Source: Martensiomyces pterosporus
Taxonomy: Eukaryota > Kickxellomycota > Kickxellomycetes > Kickxellales > Kickxellaceae
Assembly (NCBI GenBank): GCA_025201845.1
Contig: MU604016.1
Span: 1 to 64,000, forward strand
Direction: 5' to 3'
DNA length: 64,000 nt
Program-made: the position numbers and the translations under genes
In this document: positions 19,960-30,354 of the stretch, in pieces
Layout of the letters: each line of letters begins with the position of its first letter
How positions within the stretch are numbered: the first letter of the stretch is position 1
Notes under the pieces: model-generated
The model's input: only the letters and a program-made list of their open reading frames with translations
What the model was told of the DNA's origin: nothing
Database searches by the model: none

Positions 19960-21158
19960 CGTCGAGTCCCCCGCTCCTCAGTGTAAGAACTCTGCACCAA
20001 CTTCAAACTGCAAAAAGACCATGCGGGTTTTTAGAATGGCAGCTAGTGTGCAGTGAGTAATAAGGACTGCACAGGTGTACATTTCCCTACTGCCATCCCA
20101 AACAGACATTCGTCCAGCACACTTGGTCTCCCGGAATCGCATGAGCAGAAAATACGAGGCAGCTACTTTGTGCATTCAAAGGTTGGGCGATGGATTGCAC
20201 AGTACGCTTGCTTGGCGCCAAGTATAGCGAGTGGCTAGTAGTTGTCTTGCTGTAACAACTAGCAAACCATCTAGCCGATGTCATGCAATGCTCCTTGCCT
20301 TACAATCCTTGAGAAGAGGAAAGAGAAGAGAAACAGATGGGGATTGCTCACACCACGGTGGTCGGACATGGCTGCCAGCAATACAAGCCGGGTGTTGTTG
20401 AATTGGCGGAGGTAGCCACCACGGCAAAGCCTGCGTACCTCCCTCCTCGGCCCAATTCCAAAAAAACCATTTGTGCGACACTGACTGTAATGGTTCAGTA
20501 CCTTTGATCTGGCCTCAATGTTTTCTGAGTTCTACTCTGTGGCACAGCGCGAATCGGCCAGGCGCTGCATTTTCAGACGCTGCATTCTGCTTTCGCCTGG
20601 GTGATTCTACAATCCAGCTGAGCTTCGGTGGTGCCTCTTTTGCTTGGCGGTCATTGGGGATGCGTTTCTGGGTTGTCTGGCCGGTCCAGACTGGACCAGG
20701 AGAACACTGGCACGGAATCGGCTGCTCTGCGGGAGTGGGTAGCAGCTGATAGAGGACATACGCGCAACGTGTTAGCCCTACAAATCATGCCACTTGGGCA
20801 TTTGACGCTGCAGGAGGCTGCTAGATCCAGGGGCACCTGGAGCAGCTGGTTTCCCGGGTACATTCAGCTCTTGGTAGCCAAAGGCCCCAAATAAAGGCGG
20901 ACACCAAGCGAGCAAACAGCATATGTTCTGTCCGATAGGTTGGAAAATATATGCGCTTAACATATAGATCGTTACAGTTCGGAGCATATGCTGCACCGCC
21001 AAGGATCCAATGCATGGACTCTTTGGCGGCACAGCGGAAAGAAAAATGTACAAGAGCAACGCTACCAGAAAGAGGGGGTGGGCGTTACGTGGGGGTTGAG
21101 CGGGGAGCGAGGGTGGGGGTGTGGGGGTGTTTGTGTGCGTAAGTGAAGGGTGGGTGCA
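19960..21158. other. 1.2 kb intergenic
   Basis: Several short frames (up to 93 codons) lack recognisable features. The right end is strongly G-rich on the plus strand (listed separately). The left end is upstream sequence of the secreted-protein gene. Confidence 0.45.
21091..21127 (+). other. G-quadruplex-type G-tract cluster
   Basis: Five runs of at least three G occur within 37 bases (21091-95, 21102-05, 21111-13, 21115-19, 21123-27), with loops of 1-6 bases. Two more G runs lie just before (21074-78 and 21080-82). This satisfies the usual G3+N1-7 pattern. It sits 30-70 bases past the stop codon of the minus-strand gene at 21159, so that gene's 3' RNA would be C-rich here. Confidence 0.6.
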
Positions 21159-22510
21159 TCAGACCAGAGCGCTGCCTCCATTCATCAGCGAGCTGCTGCT
21201 GGGCATTGCTGGGCTGCGTGAGGAGCGGCCGCTTCCTGGCGACGTTTCGCGAGAAGCATGGCCGGTGCTCGAGTGTGGCGAGTATCCGTAGCGGATCTCG
21301 TCCAGTCCGTTCTGCCGAGGGAGCTGCAGAGTCGCCGCTCTGCCAGGCTCAGGCACTGGGTGGCTGGCGTGGCCTTGAGTCTGGGCTTGCGCATGGTTTG
21401 CGTGCAGCGCGTGGTGCAGGTGGCTCTCACGCATGCTGCCCAGGAACGAGCGTGGCAGCGACGAGCGTGGCTCGCTGGCAGCCGACGAGCTCAGTGGGAA
21501 CCCATGGCCCATGGGCGTGAAGCGGGGGCTCGGGCGCATGTGTGCCACTGCGTACTCGGCAAACTCCACTGGGTCGATCTGCATGCTGCGGTTGCGCGAG
21601 CGCGTTGGTCTGATCGGGATCCCCGGAGCGTGAGGGACCTGCACCGAGGTGCGCCGATGACGCACGGCGTGCGTGTGCGCGCACCCGCCACCTGAAACAG
21701 GTGCTGCGCCGAGCGACGCCGCAGGCCCATGCTGCTCAGACTGCCCACGCGGCACATGGCCAGGAAGCGACCACCCACTGCGCGATTCGGGGATCGGCGA
21801 TCCAGTGCCGACAAGGTCAGCGCCAACCATGTTTGGCGACACAATCTCAATCGCCTCCATCAGGTTGCGCACATGATCCAAGTCGATATTCGATGACATG
21901 CGGTTACGACGCGAAGACGGTATCCACGAGCCGTGGCCGTCCACTGCTGGCGAGTGCCCGCCGCGAAGGCTGCTGTACGCAGACATGCCGTGTGCGCTGA
22001 CAGCCGGCGACGCTGGCTCGGATGGGCGGCGCGGTACAACCGACTCCTTGATCACCGCCGCCAGGAGTCGGTGGACCGTGCGGTTTGCAGGATCGAACGC
22101 CTCAACAAACTGCTCAAGCTGAATGTCCGTGCCCTACAGCAAGCAAAGGCAAGCACGAGACGCGTTTGTATGAGTGTGTGCAGGGGTGCTTGGCAGCGCT
22201 GTTTCTGTTATGGAGCCAGACGTGTGCTTGCTGCCCACATCGTCTGAGGCCTGCTTGTCCAGTGGCTGCCTCGCAGGCAGGGCAGAATACGGTCTTTGGC
22301 AGAGCGACCGAGGTCGATCCACACAGTAGCCTGCATGAGGGCAGGAGTAGAGATAGGCACACACAGGCGAGTGTAAGAGGGGGGCGAGTGGCAACTACAA
22401 GGGCTGCTACTTACATTGGCGTCGTTCAGCTCGGAAATCGAGTGCTCAAGCGCAGCTTTGAGCTTGCGAAGCAGCTCGCAGTCCAGTGCTTCTTCAGCAC
22501 ACTTGCCCAT
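21159..22510 (-). CDS. unrecognised Ser/His-rich protein, two exons
   Basis: Proposed exons are 22415-22510 and 21159-22133 with a 281-base intron (donor GTAAGT, acceptor TGTAG). This gives 356 residues. The join is in phase: ...SISELNDAN then GTDIQLEQFVEAFDPANR. The first 70 residues look like folded helices. The rest is Ser/Pro/His/Arg-rich and probably disordered, apart from a helical patch IDLDHVRNLMEAIEIV and a second one DPVEFAEYAVAHM. SRRNR, RSRNR and SPRF motifs suggest phosphorylation by basophilic or proline-directed kinases. I do not recognise the family. An alternative middle exon (acceptor CATGCAG ending at 22330 on the minus strand) opens a frame but has no in-phase donor of good quality, so I left it out. 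Confidence 0.5.
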
Positions 22511-23074
22511 TGCGTGCAGCGCCGGATGCAGTTAGAGTGTGGGTGGCCTGTGCTGCAGGTGCCGTTGGCGAGTGGGCTCCGAGAAGTGTCTTGGCGAGCG
22601 CTTGCTAGTGCGGCACGCTTGCTCGCGCTTGGTTGGTAACACCGTTGCTCTGGCGTCGGCAGACGTCTGAGCCAAGCGATTCTGGGAAATGCGCGAATGC
22701 GTATACGCCGAGTGTGTGTGGAGCGGGTGGGTGACTCACTCGCCTGCGGGGGAGAAGTGCCTTTGTTCGCGCAGCGCAGGGGGAGAGCCAGGGAGAAGGG
22801 GTCCTCGAGAGCGGGTAGCAAGCGCACGCTGGAGTGGTGATAACAAAGAAGCTGCGGTATCAATAGAAAAGTGTATGTGTCTACGAGTGTATCGATGTGT
22901 GTACAGAAAAAGTGTGTAGAGGAGCAGGTAGAAGGGGGTGGTTTAGCGAGCAAATTGGGCATGGCGTGGAGAAGAGCAAGAGCGGCGCAAGCATGCTCCG
23001 CCAGCGGCAAGGCAGGGCTTGGGGGATGCAGGTGCTTATGCTGAGCCGGCTGTCTCTCCGCCTGGCCTGCTTGC

Positions 23075-23098
23075 TTGGCTGCTTGGCTGCTTGGCTGC
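23075..23098 (+). repeat. tandem octamer (TTGGCTGC)x3
   Basis: Three perfect copies of an 8-base unit. A 13-base relative, GGCTGCCAGCTTG, follows twice at 23093-23105 and 23115-23127. Confidence 0.8.
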
Positions 23099-23149
23099 CA
23101 GCTTGTAGAGCGGTGGCTGCCAGCTTGGAGCACTGGCAAAAGAGCAAGA

Positions 23150-23173
23150 AAAATTTTGTGTGAAAATTTTGTG
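23150..23173 (+). repeat. 11-base direct repeat AAAATTTTGTG x2
   Basis: Two exact copies separated by TG, 42 bases beyond the GPI18 stop codon. It probably lies in the 3' UTR. Confidence 0.75.
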
Positions 23174-23214
23174 ATTCGCTCTCTGGCGGGGTTGCGCGCC
23201 ATCCAGCACGCCAA

Positions 23215-24648
23215 TCACGCGGGCGGGAAGAAGTTGCTGAACAGGACAACGCCAACCAGTCCGTAGCCAACAAAGTAGCACACAATTGCCCACCGATGCC
23301 ATGCCGGGCGCCCAGCACCGGCGACCACGTGCGCAGCAAACCAAAACACCGCCGGCATGCTGGAGAAGAACCGAGTAATCACTTGCACATGCATGGTCGT
23401 TGTGGCCATCACCAAAAGAAGCCCCCACAGGTAGATGTGCGGCAAAAGGCTGTCGCTGAAGTACGCTGTTTGGATGTGAGCGCCAGAGGGGGTGCTGCTG
23501 TGCCTGGAAGAGGCGTTGTCTGGCTGCTGCTGATCTGCTGGCGCCCTGGTGTCCGTGCGACCGCATATCCACCCCAGAGTCGCAATGCGCAGCGGGTCGT
23601 GCGCCATGTACGTGCACACACCAGCCGCAGACAGAACGATCATCGGCATCGCAATCAGAAAGTTAGGAATCTGCCTCCAGGTGTAGTACCGCAAGAACCC
23701 GACATCCCAGTATTCGCCCTGCACAAAGCCGTACACTGATGGCAGCCAGCTGCTGCAGTACGGTCTTGCTGCCTGTGCACCATACAGAAACGATGGATGT
23801 TGGCAGAACTGCCAGTAGCCGTACGCCTGGAATGCAGCGAACCCAAGAGATGAAGCCACAGCCAGCGCCGCCGCCTTTGCTGCTTGCTTTGCCAGAGAGC
23901 CAGCCCTGGTGCGGACTGCTAGGCCGCTGCGCGGGTTCCAGACATCGCTCTTGACAACAATGTCCCACACAAAGAAACCGGCATAGCACACGCCGTTGGA
24001 CCGGCACAGAGAGCTGGCACTTAGCCAGACTGAGGCCCAAGCATACTTGCGCTGGGCGACCAGCAGCATCGCCGTAAATACCAGCCACGCAAAGAGGCTC
24101 TCGGTGTATATCGCCGACATGAACATGTTTGATGGCGCCACCACAAAAAGCAGCGCCGCAATATACGCCAGCCGCTCGTTATGCAGCGTGCAGCATCCCA
24201 GCGAGTACAGCGTCACTGCCGCCATCACAAACGACACATTGCTCACGATAATGCCGGCAGCCGCCAGCGTAAGCTGCTGTCCTGCCATTGCGTTCAGCGG
24301 AGCCAGCACAGTGGATGCAAGCAGGCGCATCAGCAGCGGCACTAGTGGGAAGAACGCGTGCTCTTGCTCAAAAACGTAGCCGTTCTGGGCAATGTCCAGA
24401 AAGTAGAAAGAGTCCCAGCGCACATATACCTGGGCAAGTGCGCGTGCCATCTTCTGCATTGGCGACGATGCTGGCGGCGCCGGCGGCAGGATGGTAAGAA
24501 CCGAAGAGTCATAGTCATCGATTATTGCATTAGAAACGACGCCAAGCACCAGCGATGCCAGCCGCGAGATAACTGCGTATTTCGCCACATGCCAACGCCT
24601 GTCACGCCCGAGCAGTCGGCCCTTGAATCTGCCGTGCAAAAGAGACAT
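23215..24648 (-). CDS. GPI18: GPI mannosyltransferase 2 (Gpi18/PIG-V)
   Basis: 477 residues, ER multi-span membrane enzyme that adds the second mannose to the GPI anchor precursor. The lumenal loop 1 motif VRWDSFYFLDIAQNGYVFEQEHAFFPLVP is the signature of PIG-V (RWD plus the E-x-A-FFP block). Several hydrophobic helices follow, with APSNMFMSAIYTESLFAW and SLCRSNGV, both conserved in the family. The start at 24648 puts the first helix near the N-terminus as in relatives; the frame is open 56 codons further up without conservation. A Ser/Asp/Gln-rich cytosolic or lumenal loop lies at about 390-420. No defect is seen. Confidence 0.92.
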   Translation of the reverse strand: MSLLHGRFKGRLLGRDRRWHVAKYAVISRLASLVLGVVSNAIIDDYDSSVLTILPPAPPASSPMQKMARALAQVYVRWDSFYFLDIAQNGYVFEQEHAFFPLVPLLMRLLASTVLAPLNAMAGQQLTLAAAGIIVSNVSFVMAAVTLYSLGCCTLHNERLAYIAALLFVVAPSNMFMSAIYTESLFAWLVFTAMLLVAQRKYAWASVWLSASSLCRSNGVCYAGFFVWDIVVKSDVWNPRSGLAVRTRAGSLAKQAAKAAALAVASSLGFAAFQAYGYWQFCQHPSFLYGAQAARPYCSSWLPSVYGFVQGEYWDVGFLRYYTWRQIPNFLIAMPMIVLSAAGVCTYMAHDPLRIATLGWICGRTDTRAPADQQQPDNASSRHSSTPSGAHIQTAYFSDSLLPHIYLWGLLLVMATTTMHVQVITRFFSSMPAVFWFAAHVVAGAGRPAWHRWAIVCYFVGYGLVGVVLFSNFFPPA

Positions 24649-25249
24649 GCTATAGCAGGTTGGCAGGTATAAGAAGAGAGCTGGTTTTGGCGGTTGGCTC
24701 CACAGATCCCATGCTTGTGTGCCTTTCTCTCTGTCTGTGTGGTTTGCAGTGGTATGGGATGAGCTGGGTGTCTGGCTCTGGGCTGTGCTCAGCAAGAGCT
24801 GGGGCTGAGCACACATTCGCCCACCGTCCTGGCCGCCTGTGCGCTCCTTAGAGACCCGGTGAGATGGCGCTCACGGAGTTGTGCGAGCCTTGCCAGGGCC
24901 AGACACATGGCGGTGCTTGGCAAAGCGCATCCTTCGCTCGCTAGCAAATGCTTGCACAGTGCGGCAATCCGCAATTACAGCAGCATAGCCATGCTGTGCG
25001 CTGATCAGCCCCAGAATCAGTGATTAGGCGTCTGGCGCGCCTGATAAGAGCTGCTGATTGAACAGCAGTGCTTTTGCGTGCTGGGCTTGAAGCGCCATGT
25101 GCGGAAGGCGAGTAGCAGCCAAATTCAAGATTTGAATTGAGCGTGCCTCTTTGCCCTTTCTCCTCTAATTTCTTCGTTTTTTTTTCTTTTGCACGCGCCT
25201 CTATTCGGCAGTCTCCAGCTAAATCTCTCTATTCTCCAGCACACAAACA
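24649..25249. promoter_or_regulatory. divergent promoter region GPI18/QCR8
   Basis: 601 bases between divergent starts. The QCR8-proximal 120 bases are pyrimidine-rich (TTTCTCCTCTAATTTCTTCGTTTTTTTTTCTTTTG at 25158-25192), typical of a strong fungal promoter leader. No specific site is assigned. Confidence 0.4.
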
Positions 25250-25525
25250 ATGGGTGGACACGGATACTCTGGATGGTGGGGAAGCATGGGCGGACCCAAG
25301 CACCGCGGCATCGTCACATACCAGCTCTCGCCTTACGAGATGAAGACCAACGCGCACCTTATCAGCAAGGGCACCCACAACTTCTTCCGCCGCACCAGCG
25401 CTCAGCTCGCCTACATTCTCCCTGGCGTGTTCCTGTTCTGGGGCGTCACCCACTTTGGCAAGAAGAGGCACGAGTGGCTCAACAGCAAGGCTGGCCACGC
25501 TGCCCAGCACGAGCACGAGCACTAA
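25250..25525 (+). CDS. QCR8: cytochrome bc1 complex subunit 8 (Qcr8)
   Basis: 91 residues, the size of yeast Qcr8 (94). It starts MGGHGYSGWWGSMGGPKHRGIV, a well-known fungal Qcr8 N-terminus, then ITYQLSPYE-type and FFRRTS segments and one transmembrane helix (AYILPGVFLFWGV). The tail is His-rich (HAAQHEHEH). The subunit sits in mitochondrial complex III and contacts cytochrome b near the Qo site. Single exon. No cleavable presequence is evident, as in the family. Confidence 0.95.
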   Translation: MGGHGYSGWWGSMGGPKHRGIVTYQLSPYEMKTNAHLISKGTHNFFRRTSAQLAYILPGVFLFWGVTHFGKKRHEWLNSKAGHAAQHEHEH

Positions 25526-25966
25526 GGCTCTGGCAGCTGCGCGAACGCCAAGCTGTGCAAGAGCAAAGAGAGAGCGGCGCCAGCACCATCACAGCAAGCA
25601 GCAGATCTGCTGGCATGTGGCTACCACCACCCGATGCAAGACTCGCTACTCCTCTGCGCCACACACTAGACTTGTTTTGTTTTGGCGGTATTCGCGTTTT
25701 CATATACTATCAAGCCCATCTACAAACGGCCCCAGTGCCAAAGCAGAGACGCATACAGCCCACTTGGCGCCTTGAAGCAGGCAGCCAGCTGCCATAAAAT
25801 GCGGGAATAGGCGTGCTTGTTAAATATATATCTGTGCATATTTGCACGCTGTACGGCAGGCGCTTCTCTCGTTGACAAAAACGCCTAATCGGCCTTTCTC
25901 TCACGCATCTCAGAAATCTAGCTAGTCAGCTGCCCACCACGTCTGCCACGGCTCTACTCCTGCGCC
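25526..25966. other. intergenic QCR8 to aldo-keto reductase
   Basis: 441 bases with the QCR8 3' end and reductase promoter. It includes an AT-rich TTAAATATATATCTGTGC at 25819-25836, which may contain a TATA element about 140 bases before the next start. Confidence 0.4.
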
Positions 25967-26857
25967 ATGGTACCAAAGTCATTTACTCTCTCGAATGGAC
26001 TATCGATGCCATCAGTCGGACTCGGCACCTGGCAGCAGCGCGACTCGGCAGTTGTCAAGAGAGTTGTGGGCCAGGCCCTGGACGCCGGATATAGGCTGAT
26101 TGACACAGCCAGCGCGTACCGCAACGAGCCAGCAGTTGGCGAGGCGCTGGCCCAGGCGTTCAACAACAGCGCCAGCGGGCTGCAGCGCAAAGATATCTGG
26201 ATCACAAGCAAGCTGGCACCAAAGCAGCAGGGGTTCGAGGGTGCCACAGCCGCGGTCCTCGAGTCGCTCGCGCATCTGCAGACAGACTATATCGATCTGT
26301 ACCTCATCCACTGGCCTGGTGCATCTGGGCTAGCTCCCGAGAGCCCTGAGCACAGACAGCACCGCGAAGGTAGCTGGCGCGCACTGGAGGCGCTGTATCG
26401 GCAGGGCAGGGTGAGAGCAATTGGGGTGAGCAACTACACGAAGCGCCATTTGGAGGAGATGAAGGAGTATGCAGAGATTCCGCCCATGGTCAACCAGTGC
26501 GAGATGCACCCGCTATGTCCACAGACTGAGCTCCTGGAGTATTGTCGCAAAAACAGCATTGTGTTTACTGCCTACGCCAGCCTTGGTGAGGCAGCGCTTC
26601 TGAGCGGCGAGATCAAGCTGCCTGGGCTGAACAGCGTTCTGTCGCGCCGCGCAGATCTGACGGCAGCACAGGCTCTGCTTCTGTGGGGGCTGCAGCGCGG
26701 AGCAGCTGTGATTCCAAAGGCGTCTAGTGCCGACCGTCTGCGAGAGAACATATCGACGCTTGAATTGGAGCTGTCTAGCAGCGACATGGAAGAGCTGGGC
26801 CGTATACTGCACGAGCCAGAAAGGCACTTTTGCTGGAGCGCCGACAGGGTTGCCTAG
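25967..26857 (+). CDS. aldo-keto reductase
   Basis: 296 residues, NADPH-dependent (beta/alpha)8 barrel oxidoreductase of the AKR superfamily. The catalytic tetrad is present: Asp and Tyr in RLIDTASAYRNE, Lys in WITSKLAPK, and His in LIHWPG. The cofactor region has VIPKAS and a downstream Arg/Glu-Asn (SADRLRENI). GVSNYTKRHLEEM and PPMVNQCEMHP are other conserved family blocks. Length is normal. The substrate cannot be told; relatives reduce aldehydes, ketoesters or xylose-type sugars. Single exon. Confidence 0.92.
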   Translation: MVPKSFTLSNGLSMPSVGLGTWQQRDSAVVKRVVGQALDAGYRLIDTASAYRNEPAVGEALAQAFNNSASGLQRKDIWITSKLAPKQQGFEGATAAVLESLAHLQTDYIDLYLIHWPGASGLAPESPEHRQHREGSWRALEALYRQGRVRAIGVSNYTKRHLEEMKEYAEIPPMVNQCEMHPLCPQTELLEYCRKNSIVFTAYASLGEAALLSGEIKLPGLNSVLSRRADLTAAQALLLWGLQRGAAVIPKASSADRLRENISTLELELSSSDMEELGRILHEPERHFCWSADRVA

Positions 26858-28343
26858 CACTGCCGAGTAGGTAGCGAGGTCGGTGGAGCTCCATGCCGCC
26901 TTGTCCCGGCTTATTGCTTTGCTGCAAGGTCACTCGTTTTTCTCGGTACTCGCGCGCTTTAAGCATGTCTTTCTCGCAAACAAGCTTGTGTTCAGCTCGG
27001 TGTGCGAGCGCGGTACCAGTGTCCTCTGCCAATCTGCACAGGGGCATTGCTGCGCTATGTGTAGATGTTGCCCCTGGCATTCGTAGTAGCAGCAAGAAAG
27101 AACACGTCTGCAACAGATGCGTGATCAGTTGACTAGCTGGCAGTGTGCACGCACAAACCTGCAGCTTGTCTTGCATATGACTCGCTTCCTGATGAGGTGC
27201 ATGCACATGAAGTATGCAATACGGCACCCAAACATTGCCACACGGAAACCAAGCCCGAGGCTTCTCTGGCAGCGTTAAGGGGATGCAGCAGAGAACCGAG
27301 CAATTTTTTTTACGTGTGCAGATGGGGGCACTCGCCAGCACGAATTGCGCAACGAGATTGCGACAATCCCGTGTTCGTCAGACGTCTTGCCCAAAAGCAG
27401 TTGCGCAGGAGTAGAGAAAATGTTCTACATCTGTGCTGCCCACCTTGCCAAAGGCAGCTCAAATTTGCCTACGACTGGGGCCAAACCCCACCTGGCTCTT
27501 TTCTGGATAAACTATATAGCCACTCACGAGAGTGTAAAGCGCAGCAGGGTGAACACCGACAGCGACTATAGCTGCATACAGCGACATACTGGGGCTGGGG
27601 TTGGGCAATATGCTGTATAGCCACTGTGCTCTGAACACTGGCTCTCTTTCGTTCGCCATCAAGCTCTGGCTGCCCCAGACCAGTAAGCTGGATGGCCGAG
27701 GCGTCTAACAAGCTGGCAGGCGAACAGCTTTCCGTGTCTAGATGCAGCCCTCGATTGCAGCCGGCCTCGAGGCTCGGTGCTGGCTGCACCTGGTTTAATC
27801 TCGGAAAGGCACTCTGGAACATGCCTTGTGAAAAGTCATAAACTCTATTGCAGGGAAAAGCAGAATTTCACCTACACGGCTGCTGATGCGATAAATGAGG
27901 GGGTAGAGCGGCCAACTAGAATAGAGAACCGTGCCACAACGCAACGCAGACTCTTAGGCTATGACTCCTCTGCAGGCGAGGGTGCTCAAGTCCGCGATTT
28001 TTTGTTGCATTCTTACGTCGCTCATCGCCAATCCCTGCCTGAATCCATCGCTGCCATCTTTTTGCTTACTCAGCAACAAAGGCGTGTATGAAATGACAGC
28101 ATGGTTATATACCCAGCATGGCGACGCTTCATTCACTTGGTTGCTACAACCACCCCTTCATTAATATCCACTACCGCGTCTCTAACGCCTAATATCTCTG
28201 CGACTTGTCACGCATAACCAGCTGCTCTACTATTCAATTTTCGTCCACGGCTTGCGACTACGTTGCAGCCTCATCTTAACTGCCCTCAAAATCGTGGGTA
28301 TTGTGCTTCAGCCTCTTTCCAGATCTGACCTGACTAGGCTGCA
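26858..28343. other. 1.49 kb intergenic
   Basis: The longest frames (up to 188 codons on the minus strand overlapping the reductase 3' end) show no family features. No tRNA, long repeat or clear TATA near the transporter start was seen. It may be an extended upstream region of the transporter. Confidence 0.45.
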
Positions 28344-29834
28344 ATGGGATCTAGTAACAGCACCCATGGCCATGACAATGGCCACACGCACACGCTGCGG
28401 CCAACTGCTGTGACGCCTGTTGACGAAGCTGATGCACTTGGCACTAATTCCTCGCACTCCACATATTCCCACAGTGGCGATCTTGAGAGTGGATTCGAGG
28501 GGAAAACACGGCTCTCCGAAAAGCAGGTAGTGGACAGTGGATCACCATCGTCTTCTACGTCCGACACCGAGTCGCCTGCAGAGTCCCCGAAGCCGTTTGT
28601 TGACGATCAAATTGTTGAATACGCACCGGCTGACTCTTGGTATGGATGGGTCATTGTCGCCTGCGCTGCGTTTAACCTGATGTGCACCCTTGGCATAGTC
28701 AACAGCTTTGGTGTCTTTTCCACCTACTACATCAATTACATTTATCCGACGCAATCGACTGCCAACATTGCCTGGATCGGAACGATGGTGTCCACGGTTA
28801 TGCTGGGCGGCTCTGTTGCTACAGGTCCATTGACTGATCGTTTTGGGTTTCGTCGGACTGCGCTTGTCGGCACGCTCATCTGCTGTGCTGCACTCATTAT
28901 CGCCTCCTTCACACACACCATCTGGCAGCTTGTTCTGACTCAGGGCATCATGTTTGGCATCGGTGCCGCGTGCATCTTCTCGCCATCCATATCCTTACCG
29001 GCTCAGTGGCACGACAAGTACCGCCCGCTTGCAACAGGCATTGCTGTTGCTGGCAGTGGAGCTGGCGGCATGGTTTTCGCCGAAATCACACAAAAGCTTA
29101 TGGATGCCATGGGCTACAAGTGGACGCTTAGAGTGCTTGCACTGATACTCTTGTCCACCAGCGGAACAGCGAGCCTCTTCTACAAGCGACGTGTCTCAGT
29201 GCCAAGAGGAGGAATCGACTTCCGCGCTATCGTCAAGGACACCCGCCTAGTTGCCGTCGGAATGTCAGGGTTCTTTGTGAATGTTAGCTACTTTGTGCCC
29301 TGGTACTACCTCCCGACAGCAGCCATCAAAACCGGCCAAACAAAACAAGACGCAAACAACCTCGTTCTATATATGAATGCAAGCAGCACGGCCGGCAGAA
29401 TAATGGCAGCCTATGCTGCGGTTGCCATAGGGCCAATCAACAGCATCACGACTGCCTACCTCATCTGCGCTATCCTCATCATTGTCGTCATGCTCGCTGT
29501 AAAAAGCATGACGGCATACATCGTCATGGCTGTGATATACGGCGGCCTGTCGGCAAGCTGCATATCCATCACGCCGCTGGTGCTCACCAATATTTTTGGA
29601 ACGCAGGCTGTTGCGACAGCCATGGGTATCATGAACCTTTGGTGCTCGATCGGCGTGCTCATCGGCAATCCCTCGCAGGGAGCAGTGTATCAGCAGTTCG
29701 ATCGTCCGCACGACTCGTTCACCGCCATTTCAATATGGGGGTTTGTTGGCCTTGCGCTGGCTGCGTGTAGCTACATCATGCTCAAGGTCATAGTCACCCG
29801 TGGAACACCGCACCACATCTGGTCAAAGCTTTAG
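28344..29834 (+). CDS. MFS monocarboxylate-transporter-like protein 1
   Basis: 496 residues. About 95 hydrophilic N-terminal residues (Ser/Thr/Asp-rich) precede twelve predicted membrane helices. The domain starts DSWYGWVIVACAAFNLM, and GPLTDRFGFRRTALVG is the MFS loop 2-3 signature. NSFGVFSTYYINYIYP and the second-half GNPSQGAVYQQFDRPHDSFTAIS are typical of fungal MCT/Mch-type permeases. The substrate is unknown; Mch proteins in yeast do not carry classical monocarboxylates, and one carries riboflavin. The next gene is a clear paralogue in the same orientation, so the pair arose by tandem duplication. Confidence 0.88.
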   Translation: MGSSNSTHGHDNGHTHTLRPTAVTPVDEADALGTNSSHSTYSHSGDLESGFEGKTRLSEKQVVDSGSPSSSTSDTESPAESPKPFVDDQIVEYAPADSWYGWVIVACAAFNLMCTLGIVNSFGVFSTYYINYIYPTQSTANIAWIGTMVSTVMLGGSVATGPLTDRFGFRRTALVGTLICCAALIIASFTHTIWQLVLTQGIMFGIGAACIFSPSISLPAQWHDKYRPLATGIAVAGSGAGGMVFAEITQKLMDAMGYKWTLRVLALILLSTSGTASLFYKRRVSVPRGGIDFRAIVKDTRLVAVGMSGFFVNVSYFVPWYYLPTAAIKTGQTKQDANNLVLYMNASSTAGRIMAAYAAVAIGPINSITTAYLICAILIIVVMLAVKSMTAYIVMAVIYGGLSASCISITPLVLTNIFGTQAVATAMGIMNLWCSIGVLIGNPSQGAVYQQFDRPHDSFTAISIWGFVGLALAACSYIMLKVIVTRGTPHHIWSKL

Positions 29835-30354
29835 ATTCCAGCCATTGCCCTTCGCAGGTGCGTCTGCCTAGCAGCTCATTCGTAGACACTCTTGCATCTA
29901 GCAATACACAATGGCCTTCAATGCTTGTGCGAGCACCTGCATGCAATTGCAAAGATGAATCACCAAGGGTTGGCGTATGATGCACTTGGCGAGCACACCA
30001 CCAAGACGCCCTGCTGCCGCCTGGGATATTCCTCGGGTGTTGGGACGGATATCCCGCAAAGGCACGGAAACGGCATCCATGCACATTTCCTGGGAATGCC
30101 AACGGGGCCAGGGATCATGGGTGTTCCGTGCAAATTAAATGAAAACAGCACCAGCGAAGTGACTCATGCATCGGAGTTCAAGTTGTGGGAATGGAGAGCT
30201 CCCGAGAGCTCCCGCCACTGTATAAAACACAGCAGGGTCGGCGCATTCTTCTCCAGAAGCAACAGCACAATCCCACTATTCAGCATCGTCTCACATTTGC
30301 CGCTTTACACCCAGGAACGCCTCGTCTCAATACCGCCGCACCACAGCACAGGTC
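29835..30354. other. intergenic between tandem transporters
   Basis: 520 bases. The last 160 bases form a promoter with a tandem decamer and TATA box (separate entry). No other gene is seen. Confidence 0.45.
30194..30227 (+). promoter_or_regulatory. tandem decamer plus TATA box of transporter 2
   Basis: GAGAGCTCCC occurs twice without a gap (30194-30203 and 30204-30213); each contains the palindrome GAGCTC. TATAAAA starts at 30221, 134 bases before the start codon. The arrangement resembles an upstream activator pair next to a TATA box. Confidence 0.55.

Larger units (their letters stand above)
22511..23214. other. intergenic, unknown gene upstream and GPI18 3' flank
   Basis: 704 bases. Frames on both strands are open through simple repeats (up to 262 codons on the minus strand) but show no conserved features. 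It holds the tandem and direct repeats listed below and a G/A-rich leader near 22740-22830. Confidence 0.4.

Noticed and set aside
22262..22330. Middle exon in the unknown gene
   Set aside because: It has a fair acceptor and open frame, but no in-phase donor of good quality; skipping it keeps phase.
22426..23214. 262-codon minus-strand frame between GPI18 and the unknown gene
   Set aside because: Gln/Ala/Pro/Ser-rich and open only through simple repeats; no conserved segment.
27345..27620. 91-codon frame in the 26.9-28.3 kb gap
   Set aside because: No signal peptide, domain or compositional support.
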